From NCBI GenBank assembly GCA_021636625.1, contig JAJWLX010000006.1:1-64000 (forward strand): a stretch of DNA of 64,000 nt, read 5' to 3'. The stretch comes from Prevotella sp. (GTDB lineage: Bacteria; Bacteroidota; Bacteroidia; Bacteroidales; Bacteroidaceae). Shown one piece after another: positions 1 to 9,130 of the stretch. The notes under the pieces were generated by a model. That model ran no database searches. It was given only the letters and a program-made list of their open reading frames with translations, and was not told the DNA's origin. How positions within the stretch are numbered: the first letter of the stretch is position 1; each line of letters starts with the position of its first letter. The position numbers and the translations under genes were made by a program.

Positions 1-166
1 TATTTCTCAAAAGCGAGTGCAAAAGTACTAACTATTTTTCATTCCACCAAATTTTTCGAGAAGAAAGTTGTATTTTTCTTTTAAATTTAACACTTATAAA
101 CACTTTTCGCGTTTCAAATCCTTTCTTCTCCTTATTATATATATACGCGCGAAAGAACACCAGCCT

Positions 167-2365
167 TTATTGAGCCTCCAAATAGAGAACACGAGAAGAC
201 CAATCGTTCTTTTTACCCCAGTCAACATTATGCTCCAATGGCATTTCCAAGCCATGTTCCATCAAATACTTGCCAGAATATGACTTACCCTCGCAAGCCA
301 AAGGAGTATTATCGATGACATCAAGCTCACGTACCTTATACATCTTGTTTGCATCCAGACCAGCCATCTTAACAATAGGAAGGTGCGCATTATAGAAGTT
401 AGCAAGCTTCCACCAGTAGAACACAGCCTTATCCTTAGCCTCGCTTACATACATAATGGAAGACAGCCCCTGGTTGTCGTATGGGGAAACCAAACGGTAA
501 AGATCGCCAAACTGTACAACAGGGCGAATCTCCTTGTATTCAGAGATTGCCTTTCGACAGAGAGCCTTCTCCTCATCCGTCATATTCTTTGGCTGAATCT
601 CCATACCGAGACGACCACTCATAGCTACATCAATACGATACTTCAAGGAAGTTGTACGGAAGACCGTGTGGTTAGGCACGGCAGAAATATGACTTGCCAT
701 AGCTATAGCTGGGAAGAAGTAGCTGGTACCATACTGCATATAGATACGCTGCAGGGCATCCGTATTATCACTTACCCAGAACTCATCGAAACCACGGAGG
801 CATCCCCAGTTGGCACGAGCACCACCACTGGCACAGCACTGGATAACGACATTCTTGTACTTAGCACGGATACGATCGATAACCTTGGCAAATCCCTGAT
901 GGTATGCGATATAGAGATGACTCTGATCAGCGGCAGAAAGATACTGACTACCATGATTCATGATGGCCATATTGGCATCCCACTTGATATAGGCAATCTC
1001 AGGATACTTAGTAAGCAAATCATCTACTACACCAAATACGAAATCCTGCACCTTCGGATTACCAAGATCAAGAACCAGCTGAGTGCCACCACGACCAACT
1101 ACCGCATCACGCTTAGGCGCCTTGATCACCCAATCAGGATGCTTCTCGTAAAGTTCACTCTTGGTATTAGTCATTTCCGGCTCAATCCAGATACCGAACT
1201 TCACGCCATTCTTCTTGGCATCACGAAGCAGACCTTCGATACCATCAGGCAATTTTTCGGTATCTACTACCCAATCGCCCAAAGCAGTATTATCTGTCTT
1301 GCGAGGATATTTCTTTCCGAACCATCCATCGTCCATCACGAAGAGCTCACCACCCATACTATGGATATCAGCCATCATCTGATCCATACCCTTCTGGTTG
1401 ATGTCGAAGTAAACACCCTCCCAAGAGTTCAAGAGGATATCACGCTCCTGATCACCATGAGCAAGCACGTACTTGCGACCCCACTTGTGGAAGTTGCGGC
1501 TGGCACCGCTCAAACCCTCATTGGAATAAGTAAGCGCAAGAGCAGGAGTCTTAAAAGTTTCACCCTTCTTGAGATGATATTCTGAATTCTGCTCATTGAT
1601 ACCAGCAAAGAAATAATGATATTCTGTATCATCAGTTACAGTCTTAAGCTTATAGTTTCCGCTATAGGCAAGTGCAGCACCTATAACGGCACCCGTATTC
1701 TCCTGTCCCTTTCCATTGAGAGAGAACATCACCTCGGCATGATCGGTATGAGAATTACGCACACCATCATTATTGCGGATGACAAACTCGCCTGGCTGCA
1801 ACTTCTCATGACTCAACTGAGCCTCAGCAGCCCATGTGCCAGAAAGATGACTCATCCATACATCGCCACGACGGATAGGAAGCATAGCTGATGCAAAGGT
1901 AGTCAGAGTAACAGTACCCTTCTCTCCATTACTGATTTCAGTCCAAGCCTCAATCATATCCACATCCTTATAGGCACGGTACTTCAGATCCACCTTGATA
2001 TTATAAACAGGATCCTTGAGATGGATGGTAGTAACTGTGGCATTAGCCTCCTGCTTCACATCGCTACCGGTAGCCACGAGAGCAGTAGAAAGATTACCAT
2101 CGCTGTGACGCATGGCGAGTGCAGCTTCTACAGGAGTATTCAGACCGTATGCAGGATAAGCATCCATACGACCATTGGTAGCTACTGTGAGATTCTGCAA
2201 ATCAGCAGCGTTCAGCTTAGAACCGAAATAGAGATACTGTGCAGGTTTTCCGTTCTCCACATCGAGGATGAGCGAAATCCCCTTACTGTTTACCGAAACC
2301 TGTTCTGCCATCGCAGGCATGGCGATGGTCATCAGCAAGAGTGCAAGTGATTTTAATTTCATCAT
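167..2365 (-). CDS. Secreted GH36 alpha-galactosidase
   Basis: A 732-residue glycoside hydrolase of family GH36, expected to release terminal alpha-linked galactose from raffinose-type or galactomannan side chains by a retaining mechanism. A signal peptide of about 20 residues ending AMA-E places it in the periplasm or envelope. The N-terminal beta-sandwich (to about residue 290) is followed by a TIM barrel carrying MDDGWFG (344-350), the nucleophile Asp463 in YIKWD, and the acid/base site in SDNTD (532-536). Length and motifs are normal for the family. It stands alone: the next gene is divergent and no SusC/SusD pair adjoins it. GH36 also includes alpha-N-acetylgalactosaminidases, so the exact sugar is inferred. 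Confidence 0.9.
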   Translation of the reverse strand: MMKLKSLALLLMTIAMPAMAEQVSVNSKGISLILDVENGKPAQYLYFGSKLNAADLQNLTVATNGRMDAYPAYGLNTPVEAALAMRHSDGNLSTALVATGSDVKQEANATVTTIHLKDPVYNIKVDLKYRAYKDVDMIEAWTEISNGEKGTVTLTTFASAMLPIRRGDVWMSHLSGTWAAEAQLSHEKLQPGEFVIRNNDGVRNSHTDHAEVMFSLNGKGQENTGAVIGAALAYSGNYKLKTVTDDTEYHYFFAGINEQNSEYHLKKGETFKTPALALTYSNEGLSGASRNFHKWGRKYVLAHGDQERDILLNSWEGVYFDINQKGMDQMMADIHSMGGELFVMDDGWFGKKYPRKTDNTALGDWVVDTEKLPDGIEGLLRDAKKNGVKFGIWIEPEMTNTKSELYEKHPDWVIKAPKRDAVVGRGGTQLVLDLGNPKVQDFVFGVVDDLLTKYPEIAYIKWDANMAIMNHGSQYLSAADQSHLYIAYHQGFAKVIDRIRAKYKNVVIQCCASGGARANWGCLRGFDEFWVSDNTDALQRIYMQYGTSYFFPAIAMASHISAVPNHTVFRTTSLKYRIDVAMSGRLGMEIQPKNMTDEEKALCRKAISEYKEIRPVVQFGDLYRLVSPYDNQGLSSIMYVSEAKDKAVFYWWKLANFYNAHLPIVKMAGLDANKMYKVRELDVIDNTPLACEGKSYSGKYLMEHGLEMPLEHNVDWGKKNDWSSRVLYLEAQ

Positions 2366-2413
2366 ATTTATTATATACGTTATTAGTTATTGCTATTGAT
2401 AAATTTTCGAATG

Positions 2414-2421
2414 CAAAAATA
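2414..2421 (-). promoter_or_regulatory. -7 box for the GH36 gene
   Basis: The minus strand reads TATTTTTG, matching the Bacteroidota TAnnTTTG element, about 50 nt before the GH36 start codon. I see no good -33 TTTG at the right distance. The rest of the 297-bp divergent gap (2366-2662) is AT-rich; the plus-strand box at 2600 is listed separately. Confidence 0.5.
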
Positions 2422-2599
2422 AGAAAATAAACAAGAACCGCCAACACTTTCTTGAATTATTTTGGGAATAAAGCACAAAAGGTCAAACATCAAGCAAATA
2501 AAGCAAATAAATGAGTCGGAAGCAGGGATAAATACTCCAGATTATCACATCCATATCATAACAATCACTAAAAAAATCATTAAAGTCGGAATTTCTTAG

Positions 2600-2607
2600 T
2601 ATCTTTG
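2600..2607 (+). promoter_or_regulatory. -7 box for the hemolysin III-type gene
   Basis: TATCTTTG followed by CCC, 55 nt upstream of the ATG at 2663, fits the Bacteroidota -7 element. No clear -33 box is visible. Confidence 0.5.
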
Positions 2608-2662
2608 CCCCGCAAACATCATATATCATACAATCCAAAAGAGACAAAAGAAATAAAGCTAT

Positions 2663-3319
2663 ATGAAACTCAAAATACATTTCAGTCACAAGGAGGAACT
2701 TTGGAACTCCTGGTCGCATGCCGGAGGCATCCTGATGGGCGTTGTCGTAGGAGCCATCTTCCTTTATTGGTGCTTTACCATACACAACGGATGGGCCACG
2801 GCGGGCATCATCCTCTACCTGTTTGGCATGCTGATGTCGTATATCGCCTCTACCACCTACCACGCCATCTCTGCATGGAGCAAGTGGAAGGAGCGACTGC
2901 GCAAATGGGATCATGCCGCCATCTACTGGCACATTGCCGGTTCTTATTCCCCTATCACCCTGATTGCGATGCGCGAACAAGGCTATTGGGGATGGAGCCT
3001 CTTTATCTTCATCTGGGCATGCGCCATAGCAGGCACGGTGATGAGCTTTGCCAAACTCAAGGACCACAGCAATCTGGAGACGCTCTGCTTTGTGGGCATG
3101 GGATTATCGGTACTTGTCGCATTCAAGCCTCTGATAGATTCCGTATCCCCAGCCACGGTTATCTGGATTATCGCAGAGGGCGTCTGCTACATCACGGGTG
3201 CCGTGTTCTACAGTATCAACAAGAAGAAATACATGCACTCCGTGTTCCACTTCTTCGTCCTGGCAGGTAGCGTCTGCCACATCATCGCCGTTTGGGACAT
3301 TCTGATGAAATATATCTAA
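2663..3319 (+). CDS. Hemolysin III / PAQR-family membrane protein
   Basis: A 218-residue polytopic inner-membrane protein of the hemolysin III (YqfA/PAQR-like) family. About seven hydrophobic segments are visible. The family's metal-binding signature is intact: STTYHA near residue 70, DHAAIYWHIAGSY near residue 92 and the C-terminal pair in HSVFHFFVLAGSVCH. Despite the name, members are not established toxins; related proteins act in lipid or membrane homeostasis. The gene is monocistronic, with its own -7 box upstream and a strong terminator 34 bp after the stop. The specific role is unknown. Confidence 0.88.
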   Translation: MKLKIHFSHKEELWNSWSHAGGILMGVVVGAIFLYWCFTIHNGWATAGIILYLFGMLMSYIASTTYHAISAWSKWKERLRKWDHAAIYWHIAGSYSPITLIAMREQGYWGWSLFIFIWACAIAGTVMSFAKLKDHSNLETLCFVGMGLSVLVAFKPLIDSVSPATVIWIIAEGVCYITGAVFYSINKKKYMHSVFHFFVLAGSVCHIIAVWDILMKYI

Positions 3320-3352
3320 ACGACTCAAGAATAGAAACCAAGAATAAGAATC

Positions 3353-3394
3353 AAGGCATCGAAAAGTGAAGGCTTTTCGATGCCTTTGTTTTTT
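3353..3394 (+). terminator. Rho-independent terminator after the hemolysin III-type gene
   Basis: Perfect 14-bp stem AAGGCATCGAAAAG / CTTTTCGATGCCTT with a 6-nt loop, followed by TGTTTTTT. Confidence 0.9.
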
Positions 3395-3495
3395 AGAAAA
3401 ACATCCTTTTTCTTTTATGACCAATGCCCTTGCCTTTATATAATAAGGTGATAATGTTAACATTACGTTAAAGTCTGAAAATAATTGCTCAAAAG

Positions 3496-3527
3496 TTTGG
3501 TACTTATCGCAGAAAAGCATACCTTTG
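3496..3527 (+). promoter_or_regulatory. Promoter of the ABC/GntR operon
   Basis: TTTG (3496-3499), a 20-nt gap, then TACCTTTG (3520-3527) followed by CAG. This is a near-ideal Bacteroidota -33/-7 promoter 40 nt before the first gene of the operon. Confidence 0.7.
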
Positions 3528-3567
3528 CAGTATTCTATTGAAGTAGTACACTAAAACATTAAAGATT

Positions 3568-4392
3568 ATGATACAGATTAAAGACATTGATTTCAGATAC
3601 CCAGGTAGCAAGCACCTTGTATTTAGAGATTTCTCTTTGGAACTCAAGGAGAACAACATTTATGGCTTGCTTGGTAAGAACGGTACAGGCAAGAGCACCC
3701 TACTCTACCTCATCAGCGGATTGCTCCGCCAGCAACAAGGTACCATTCTCGTGGATGGCATTTCGGCACAAGACCGCAAAGCCGAGATGCTGAAGGACAT
3801 CTTCATGGTGCCCGAAGAGTTTGAACTGCCCAACGTTTCCCTCGCCACCTACGTGAAGATGAACCAGGGGTTCTATCCTAACTTCTCGCAGGAAGTGCTG
3901 GACCGTTGCCTCAAGGATTTTGATTTACCACACTCTCTCAAGTTGAACGAACTCTCGATGGGACAGAAGAAGAAGGTATTCATGAGTTTCGCACTCGCCA
4001 CGGGTACCCGCTTTCTTCTGATGGACGAGCCAACCAATGGTCTCGACATCCCATCGAAGAGCCAGTTCCGTAAGGTCATCGCCAACAACATGACGGAAGA
4101 CCGCACCCTCATCATCTCTACTCATCAGGTGCACGATGTAGAGTCGTTGCTCGACCACATCATCATCATGAACCAGAGCCAACTGCTGCTCGACGCATCT
4201 ATTTCAAACATCTGCGAGAAATACACCTTCGAATATCGCAACTCACAGGAAATGGACGACACCGTGCTCTACGCCGAGCCAACCCTGCAGGGCAATGCCG
4301 CCATCTGCAAGCGTCAGGAGGGAAAACAGGAAACACAGATGAACCTGGAGTTGCTCTTCAATGCAGTAATTAATGGAAAATTAAACGATTAA
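3568..4392 (+). CDS. ABC transporter ATP-binding protein
   Basis: A 274-residue ABC ATPase. Walker A is GKNGTGKST (about 36-44), the signature LSMGQ precedes a Walker B FLLMDEPTNGLD, and the switch histidine is in STHQ. The signature begins LSMGQ rather than LSGGQ, a common variant in the YtrB-like exporter group. The C-terminal 60 residues after the nucleotide-binding domain are not recognised. The stop lies 13 bp before the permease gene, and a GntR regulator follows, so the three probably form one autoregulated operon. Substrate unknown; antimicrobial or envelope-stress export is typical for this layout. Confidence 0.9.
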   Translation: MIQIKDIDFRYPGSKHLVFRDFSLELKENNIYGLLGKNGTGKSTLLYLISGLLRQQQGTILVDGISAQDRKAEMLKDIFMVPEEFELPNVSLATYVKMNQGFYPNFSQEVLDRCLKDFDLPHSLKLNELSMGQKKKVFMSFALATGTRFLLMDEPTNGLDIPSKSQFRKVIANNMTEDRTLIISTHQVHDVESLLDHIIIMNQSQLLLDASISNICEKYTFEYRNSQEMDDTVLYAEPTLQGNAAICKRQEGKQETQMNLELLFNAVINGKLND

Positions 4393-4405
4393 AAATTAGA
4401 CGATT

Positions 4406-5248
4406 ATGAAAAAGAATTTCGATTTACATAGATTAAGCATGGTACTTCGTTGGGATATTCTCACCAACTGGCAGCGTCATCTTGGAGCTACAGCAGGTCT
4501 CGCCATCAGCATTTCCATCTATTGTGTATTGCGACTTTTTAGCATGAGATATTGGCTTAACTCAACCGATGTAGAGCAGGCTGGTCATCAATACCAGGTA
4601 AGTGTTTGCATGTTCTTTTCTGTAATAGCATTCATCGCGTTCTACGTCTTGGCAAGTTGTATATTCAATAACATGAAGACTAAATTGCAAAGAGAGAGTT
4701 TCCTGATGCTTCCTGCTTGTAATCTAGAGAAGTTTGTGGCCCGACTACTCATGATGAGTATCGGTGTTTTGGTTCAACTTTTTGCAGCAGTAATCTTGGC
4801 CGATGTTATACAGTTCATCTTTAGTTTCATCATCACTCCAGATTTTCATATCAGCATCACCTGGGCTGTGCTCAGCCATATTATTCCCACAATTCACCCT
4901 TTCGACAACGACTGGCTGAAATGGATTACCCTCTATTCATTCATACTATTTTCCCATTCTTTCGCAACACTTGGCGGAACATTCTATCGCAAGCTGCCTG
5001 TATTGCTAACAGCTTGCACGGGCATTCTTCTTAGTATGATTTTGGGATACATAATCAACAAATTAGGAGAAGCTGGAGTTTTTGATTTCTTCAGTCATAT
5101 TAACTTCAGCAATGGTTCCACAGCTGACTATTGTATAACAATTACAGCATTCTTTGTTTTCCTTGCTTTGGCTGCCTTCAACTATTGGGCATCCTACAAG
5201 CTCTTCACCCGCATGCAGGTTATCTGCAACAAGTGGATCAACATCTAA
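4406..5248 (+). CDS. ABC transporter permease (partner of the upstream ATPase)
   Basis: A 280-residue integral membrane protein with about six hydrophobic segments (near residues 25-45, 70-90, 110-135, 165-190, 195-215 and 245-265). No family motif can be named with certainty; the call rests on hydropathy and tight coupling to the ATPase gene (13-bp gap) and the following GntR gene (19-bp gap to its ATG). It would form the membrane channel as a homodimer or with itself and the ATPase dimer. Confidence 0.75.
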   Translation: MKKNFDLHRLSMVLRWDILTNWQRHLGATAGLAISISIYCVLRLFSMRYWLNSTDVEQAGHQYQVSVCMFFSVIAFIAFYVLASCIFNNMKTKLQRESFLMLPACNLEKFVARLLMMSIGVLVQLFAAVILADVIQFIFSFIITPDFHISITWAVLSHIIPTIHPFDNDWLKWITLYSFILFSHSFATLGGTFYRKLPVLLTACTGILLSMILGYIINKLGEAGVFDFFSHINFSNGSTADYCITITAFFVFLALAAFNYWASYKLFTRMQVICNKWINI

Positions 5249-5267
5249 GAATTAAAATTTGAAGATT

Positions 5268-5639
5268 ATGAATTTCAGTAACGATAAAGCAATATACGTA
5301 CAGATAGCCGAGCGACTGAGCGATGAGATTCTGGCGGGCAAGTACAAGGAAGATGAGCGAATACCGAGCGTCAGGGAATACGCCGTACTGCTGGAGGTAA
5401 ATGCCAACACAGCCGTGAAGGCATACGACCTGCTTGCCACCGATGAGATTATCTACAACAAGCGAGGCTTGGGCTACTTTGTTTCCGCTGGAGCCAAGAA
5501 GCAGATTAAGAAAACCCGCAAAAAGGAGTTTATGAAAGAAAGACTCCCGGAACTCGCCCGACAAATGCAGCTTCTCGACATCTCCATCGATGAAGTGAAG
5601 GAAGAGTTGGAGAAGAATCTCAAAAAGATAAAGATATGA
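5268..5639 (+). CDS. GntR/YtrA-type transcriptional regulator
   Basis: A 123-residue winged-helix repressor of the YtrA subfamily: an N-terminal GntR HTH (IYVQIAERLSDEI through RIPSVREYAVLLEVNANTAVKAYDLL) and a short C-terminal helical tail instead of a ligand domain. I chose the ATG at 5268; an in-frame TTG at 5259 is 9 bp upstream and less likely. It is the last gene of its operon, whereas YtrA-type repressors are usually first, so repressor output would track full-length transcription of the transporter. It probably represses the promoter at 3496-3527. Confidence 0.85.
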   Translation: MNFSNDKAIYVQIAERLSDEILAGKYKEDERIPSVREYAVLLEVNANTAVKAYDLLATDEIIYNKRGLGYFVSAGAKKQIKKTRKKEFMKERLPELARQMQLLDISIDEVKEELEKNLKKIKI

Positions 5640-5684
5640 TGACACTATTCATCCTCAAATATATATTTATAGCTTCTGTTTTTG

Positions 5685-5703
5685 CCTTATATATAATAAG
5701 GTG
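5685..5703. repeat. Dispersed CCTTATTATATATA-type element
   Basis: CCTTATATATAATAAGGTG is a near-palindromic AT-rich element. Similar copies lie in other gaps at 130-145, 3434-3450, 7832-7849, 10259-10273, 51858-51878 and 63085-63100. Copies occur both before and after genes and in both orientations. Role unknown. Confidence 0.55.
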
Positions 5704-5731
5704 TATGTAATAACGTTTTAAAAAAAGAGTT

Positions 5732-5762
5732 ACGCTTGCAACTTTCTGAAAGTTGCAAGCGT
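5732..5762 (+). promoter_or_regulatory. Perfect 14-bp hairpin before the MacB-type operon
   Basis: ACGCTTGCAACTTT and its exact complement flank a 3-nt loop, 38 bp before the ATPase gene at 5801. No T-run follows, so it is a poor terminator. It could be an operator or a leader-RNA structure. Confidence 0.5.
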
Positions 5763-5800
5763 CTAATGGTTTAAATTGATATCCATAAAACGAAAGTAAT

Positions 5801-6517
5801 ATGTCATTAATTCATCTAAAAGACGTCAACAAGACCTACCAGGGTGCTCAGCCACTCCATGTACTGAAGGGCATCGACCTCGACATCGAGCGTGGCGAGT
5901 TCGTCAGCATCATGGGTGCTTCCGGCTCGGGAAAATCCACCTTATTAAATATACTGGGTATTCTCGACAACTACGATACGGGCGAATACCGACTCAACGA
6001 TGTGCTCATCAAAGACCTCTCGGAAACCCGTGCTGCCGAATACCGTAACAAGATGATTGGCTTCATCTTCCAGTCGTTCAACCTCATCTCGTTCAAGACG
6101 GCGGTGGAAAACGTAGAGCTTCCACTCTTCTACCAGGGCGTGAGCCGCAAGAAGCGCCACGAACTGGCGATGGAATATCTCGAAAAACTGGGCTTGAAGC
6201 AATGGGCCAACCATTATCCTAACGAGATGTCGGGAGGACAGAAGCAGCGTGTAGCCATCGCCCGTGCCCTCATCACCAAACCGGAAATCATCCTTGCCGA
6301 TGAACCTACCGGAGCTCTCGACTCCAAAACGAGCGTGGAAGTGATGGACCTGCTGAAGGAACTGCACCAGAAAGAGGGAATGACCATCGTGGTGGTAACC
6401 CACGAAAGCGGTGTAGCCAACGAGACCGATAAGGTTATCCATATCAAGGACGGACTCATCGGAAGCATCGAAGACAACAGAGACCATCATCTCGTATCGA
6501 AAGACTACGTGAAATAA
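5801..6517 (+). CDS. MacB/LolD-type ABC exporter ATPase
   Basis: A 238-residue ATPase of the MacB/LolD/FtsE branch: Walker A GASGSGKST (about 39-47), Q-loop IFQSFNLI, signature MSGGQKQR, Walker B ILADEPTGALD, and the H-loop in VVVTHE. It powers the two FtsX-type permeases encoded next (15-bp gap), which in turn precede a membrane-fusion adaptor, so the unit is a tripartite-type efflux system lacking a local TolC. The typical role is export of peptides, macrolides or envelope components; the substrate is not readable from sequence. Confidence 0.92.
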   Translation: MSLIHLKDVNKTYQGAQPLHVLKGIDLDIERGEFVSIMGASGSGKSTLLNILGILDNYDTGEYRLNDVLIKDLSETRAAEYRNKMIGFIFQSFNLISFKTAVENVELPLFYQGVSRKKRHELAMEYLEKLGLKQWANHYPNEMSGGQKQRVAIARALITKPEIILADEPTGALDSKTSVEVMDLLKELHQKEGMTIVVVTHESGVANETDKVIHIKDGLIGSIEDNRDHHLVSKDYVK

Positions 6518-6532
6518 CTTTGAACTTGGAAC

Positions 6533-7792
6533 ATGAGAGAATTAATCAAAGAAATATGGAGCACGTCGAAGCGCAATAAGCTCCGCACTTCGCTCACGGG
6601 ATTTGCCGTTGCCTGGGGTATCTTCATGCTGATATTCCTGCTGGGCGCCGGCAACGGACTGATTAATGCCCAGTTGCAGCAAAGCACCCGATTCCTAGCC
6701 AACTCCATGCGAGTATTCCCGGGCGAAACCTCCAAGGCTTACAAGGGACTGAAGGAAGGCAGAAGCATCACGCTCAACGACAGGGATATCCTCATCAGCA
6801 ACAAGACCTACGGTCAATACGTAGATGATGTGGGCGGAAGACTGGAACAATATAACGTGAACATCAACTATGGTGATAATTATGTGGCAAGCCAGTCTTT
6901 GGTGGGTGTGGCTCCTACGCATCCCAAAATCGACAAGACGGAGCTGATTGCCGGACGATTCATCAACGAAATCGATATGAAGGAGCAGCGCAAGAATGTG
7001 GTGCTGAGCCGAAGCCAGGCCAAGGAACTCTGCAAAGACTACCGTTCGCTGGTGGGCAAAAACGTAAAGATCAGCAACCTCAACTTCCAGGTGGTAGGAA
7101 TCTACAAGGATGATGAATCGCGCAACAATACCGAAGCCTTCATCGCCTACTCCACCATAAAGACCATCTACGCCAAGGGCGATGATGCGGGAAGTCTGGA
7201 GTTCACCATCAAGAACCTGAAGACCCAGGAAGATAACGAGCAGTTTGAGAAGAACTATCGTGCCAGCATCAACAACAACCACCAGGCTGCCCCTGATGAC
7301 GACCGCACCATCTGGCTCTGGAACCGATACATGGACAACATCCAGATGAACCAGGGAATCGCCATCATGCAGACGGCACTCTGGATAGTGGGTCTGTTCA
7401 CCCTGCTGAGCGGCATCGTGGGCGTAAGCAACATCATGCTCATCACCGTGAAGGAGCGAACCCGAGAGTTTGGTGTAAGAAAAGCCATCGGCGCCAAACC
7501 TTGGTCGATACTGAAGCTCATCATCACCGAGAGCATCATCATCACCTCGTTCTTCGGCTACATCGGAATGGTATGTGGCGTGGCGGCAAACGAAATCATG
7601 GATGCAACCATCGGCCACACCACCGTAGATACCGGACTATTTAAAGCCGCCATGTTTGTGAACCCTACGGTGGGCCTCGGCACCTGCATCGGCGCCACCA
7701 TCACCATCGTCATCGCAGGCACCATCGCCGGACTCATCCCAGCCATCAAGGCTGCAAGAATCCGACCGATAGAGGCGCTGAGAGCGGAATAA
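6533..7792 (+). CDS. MacB-like ABC permease (FtsX domain), first copy
   Basis: A 419-residue permease of MacB topology: one N-terminal transmembrane helix (about 20-45), a large periplasmic MacB_PCD domain (about 45-285), then three helices of the FtsX domain with the conserved SGIVGVSNIMLITVKERT and FGVRKAIGA stretch and the C-terminal PAIKAARIRPIEALRAE. It is paralogous to the next gene, so the pair probably forms a heterodimer. The intact IRPIEALR end shows it is full length. Confidence 0.9.
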   Translation: MRELIKEIWSTSKRNKLRTSLTGFAVAWGIFMLIFLLGAGNGLINAQLQQSTRFLANSMRVFPGETSKAYKGLKEGRSITLNDRDILISNKTYGQYVDDVGGRLEQYNVNINYGDNYVASQSLVGVAPTHPKIDKTELIAGRFINEIDMKEQRKNVVLSRSQAKELCKDYRSLVGKNVKISNLNFQVVGIYKDDESRNNTEAFIAYSTIKTIYAKGDDAGSLEFTIKNLKTQEDNEQFEKNYRASINNNHQAAPDDDRTIWLWNRYMDNIQMNQGIAIMQTALWIVGLFTLLSGIVGVSNIMLITVKERTREFGVRKAIGAKPWSILKLIITESIIITSFFGYIGMVCGVAANEIMDATIGHTTVDTGLFKAAMFVNPTVGLGTCIGATITIVIAGTIAGLIPAIKAARIRPIEALRAE

Positions 7793-7858
7793 TGATTAAT
7801 GAGTAGTGATTAATGTTTAATTAGGCTTACACCTTATTATATATATATAGACTAGGCT

Positions 7859-9106
7859 ATGCGATTAGATTTAGATACATATAAAGAAATACTCGACACC
7901 ATCACGAGGAACAAGAGCCGCAGTCTGCTCACGGGCTTCGGCGTGTTTTGGGGCGTGTTTATGCTCATCGCCCTGATGGGTGGCGGACAGGGACTGAAGG
8001 AGATGCTGCAAAACAACTTCACAGGCTTTGCCACCAACACCGCCATCATCTGGGCGCAGAACACCACCAAACCCTACAAGGGATTCAACAAAGGGCGCTC
8101 CTGGCAGATGGAAGAGAAAGACCTGGACAGATTGCGCCACCAGGTGCCCGAACTCGATGTCATTACCCCGCTGCTCTTCGGCGGCAACAAGTCGGTAGTG
8201 TTTGGCGACAAGAAATTCAGCGGCAGCACCCAGGGCGTAAATCCTGACTACGCCAAAGTTTCTGCGCCACAGATGTTTTACGGCAGATACATCAACGAGA
8301 TGGATGTGCGCCAGCAGCGCAAGGTTTGCGTCATCGGCAAACAGATTTACAAGAATCTCTTTCCTGGCGGCGGTGATCCGTGCGGCAAGAGCGTAAGAGT
8401 AGACTCTACCTATTATATGGTGATAGGCGTAGATTACCGCTCGGGCAACGGCGTGAACTTCGGCGGTCGTGCCGATGAAACCATCACCTTGCCCCAATCG
8501 GTTTTGCGCAGCGCTTATAACCGGGGTAAGGCAGTAGACATCATCGCCACCACCGGCAAACCGGGCGTAGTGATGAGCAGCATTGCCCAGCGGATGAGAG
8601 AAACCGTGGCAAGAGCCCACAGCATAGACCCTACTGACGAAAAGGGCATTATGGTGTTCAATACCGAAGTACTCTTCCAGATGCTCGACAACCTGTTCAA
8701 GGGCGTCAACTTCCTCATCTGGCTGGTGGGTATCGGTACCCTTCTCGCCGGCGCCATCGGAGTTTCCAACATCATGATGGTAACGGTAAAGGAGCGAACC
8801 ACCGAGATAGGCATCCGCCGAGCCATCGGAGCCACGCCTAAGATGATACTTTCGCAAATCATCTCCGAGAGTATTCTCCTCACCCTGGTAGCCGGCATGA
8901 GCGGCATCCTCTTCGGTGTTGCCATCCTGCAGATGCTGGAAGTAGGAAGTACCACGGATGGCATTCTTACCGCCCACTTTCAGGTAGATTTCTGGACGGC
9001 CATCTCTTCTGCCATCCTCATCTGCATTCTCGGCGGCCTAGCCGGACTCGCCCCTGCATGGCGAGCCATGAGTATCAAACCGGTAGATGCGATGAGAGAC
9101 GAATAA
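7859..9106 (+). CDS. MacB-like ABC permease (FtsX domain), second copy
   Basis: A 415-residue paralogue of the preceding permease with the same layout: N-terminal helix, periplasmic MacB_PCD domain, and the FtsX core with GAIGVSNIMMVTVKERT, EIGIRRAIGA and PAWRAMSIKPVDAMRDE. The 66-bp gap before it holds a CCTTATTATATATA-type element (7832-7849). Two non-identical permeases behind one ATPase are common in Bacteroidota. Confidence 0.9.
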   Translation: MRLDLDTYKEILDTITRNKSRSLLTGFGVFWGVFMLIALMGGGQGLKEMLQNNFTGFATNTAIIWAQNTTKPYKGFNKGRSWQMEEKDLDRLRHQVPELDVITPLLFGGNKSVVFGDKKFSGSTQGVNPDYAKVSAPQMFYGRYINEMDVRQQRKVCVIGKQIYKNLFPGGGDPCGKSVRVDSTYYMVIGVDYRSGNGVNFGGRADETITLPQSVLRSAYNRGKAVDIIATTGKPGVVMSSIAQRMRETVARAHSIDPTDEKGIMVFNTEVLFQMLDNLFKGVNFLIWLVGIGTLLAGAIGVSNIMMVTVKERTTEIGIRRAIGATPKMILSQIISESILLTLVAGMSGILFGVAILQMLEVGSTTDGILTAHFQVDFWTAISSAILICILGGLAGLAPAWRAMSIKPVDAMRDE

Positions 9107-9130
9107 AAGAAAAAATAAGATATAAAAGAT

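Noticed and set aside
383..1585. Long plus-strand open frame (400 codons) opposite the GH36 gene
   Set aside because: It is antisense to a gene with intact catalytic motifs; its translation shows no domain and low-complexity composition typical of a shadow frame.
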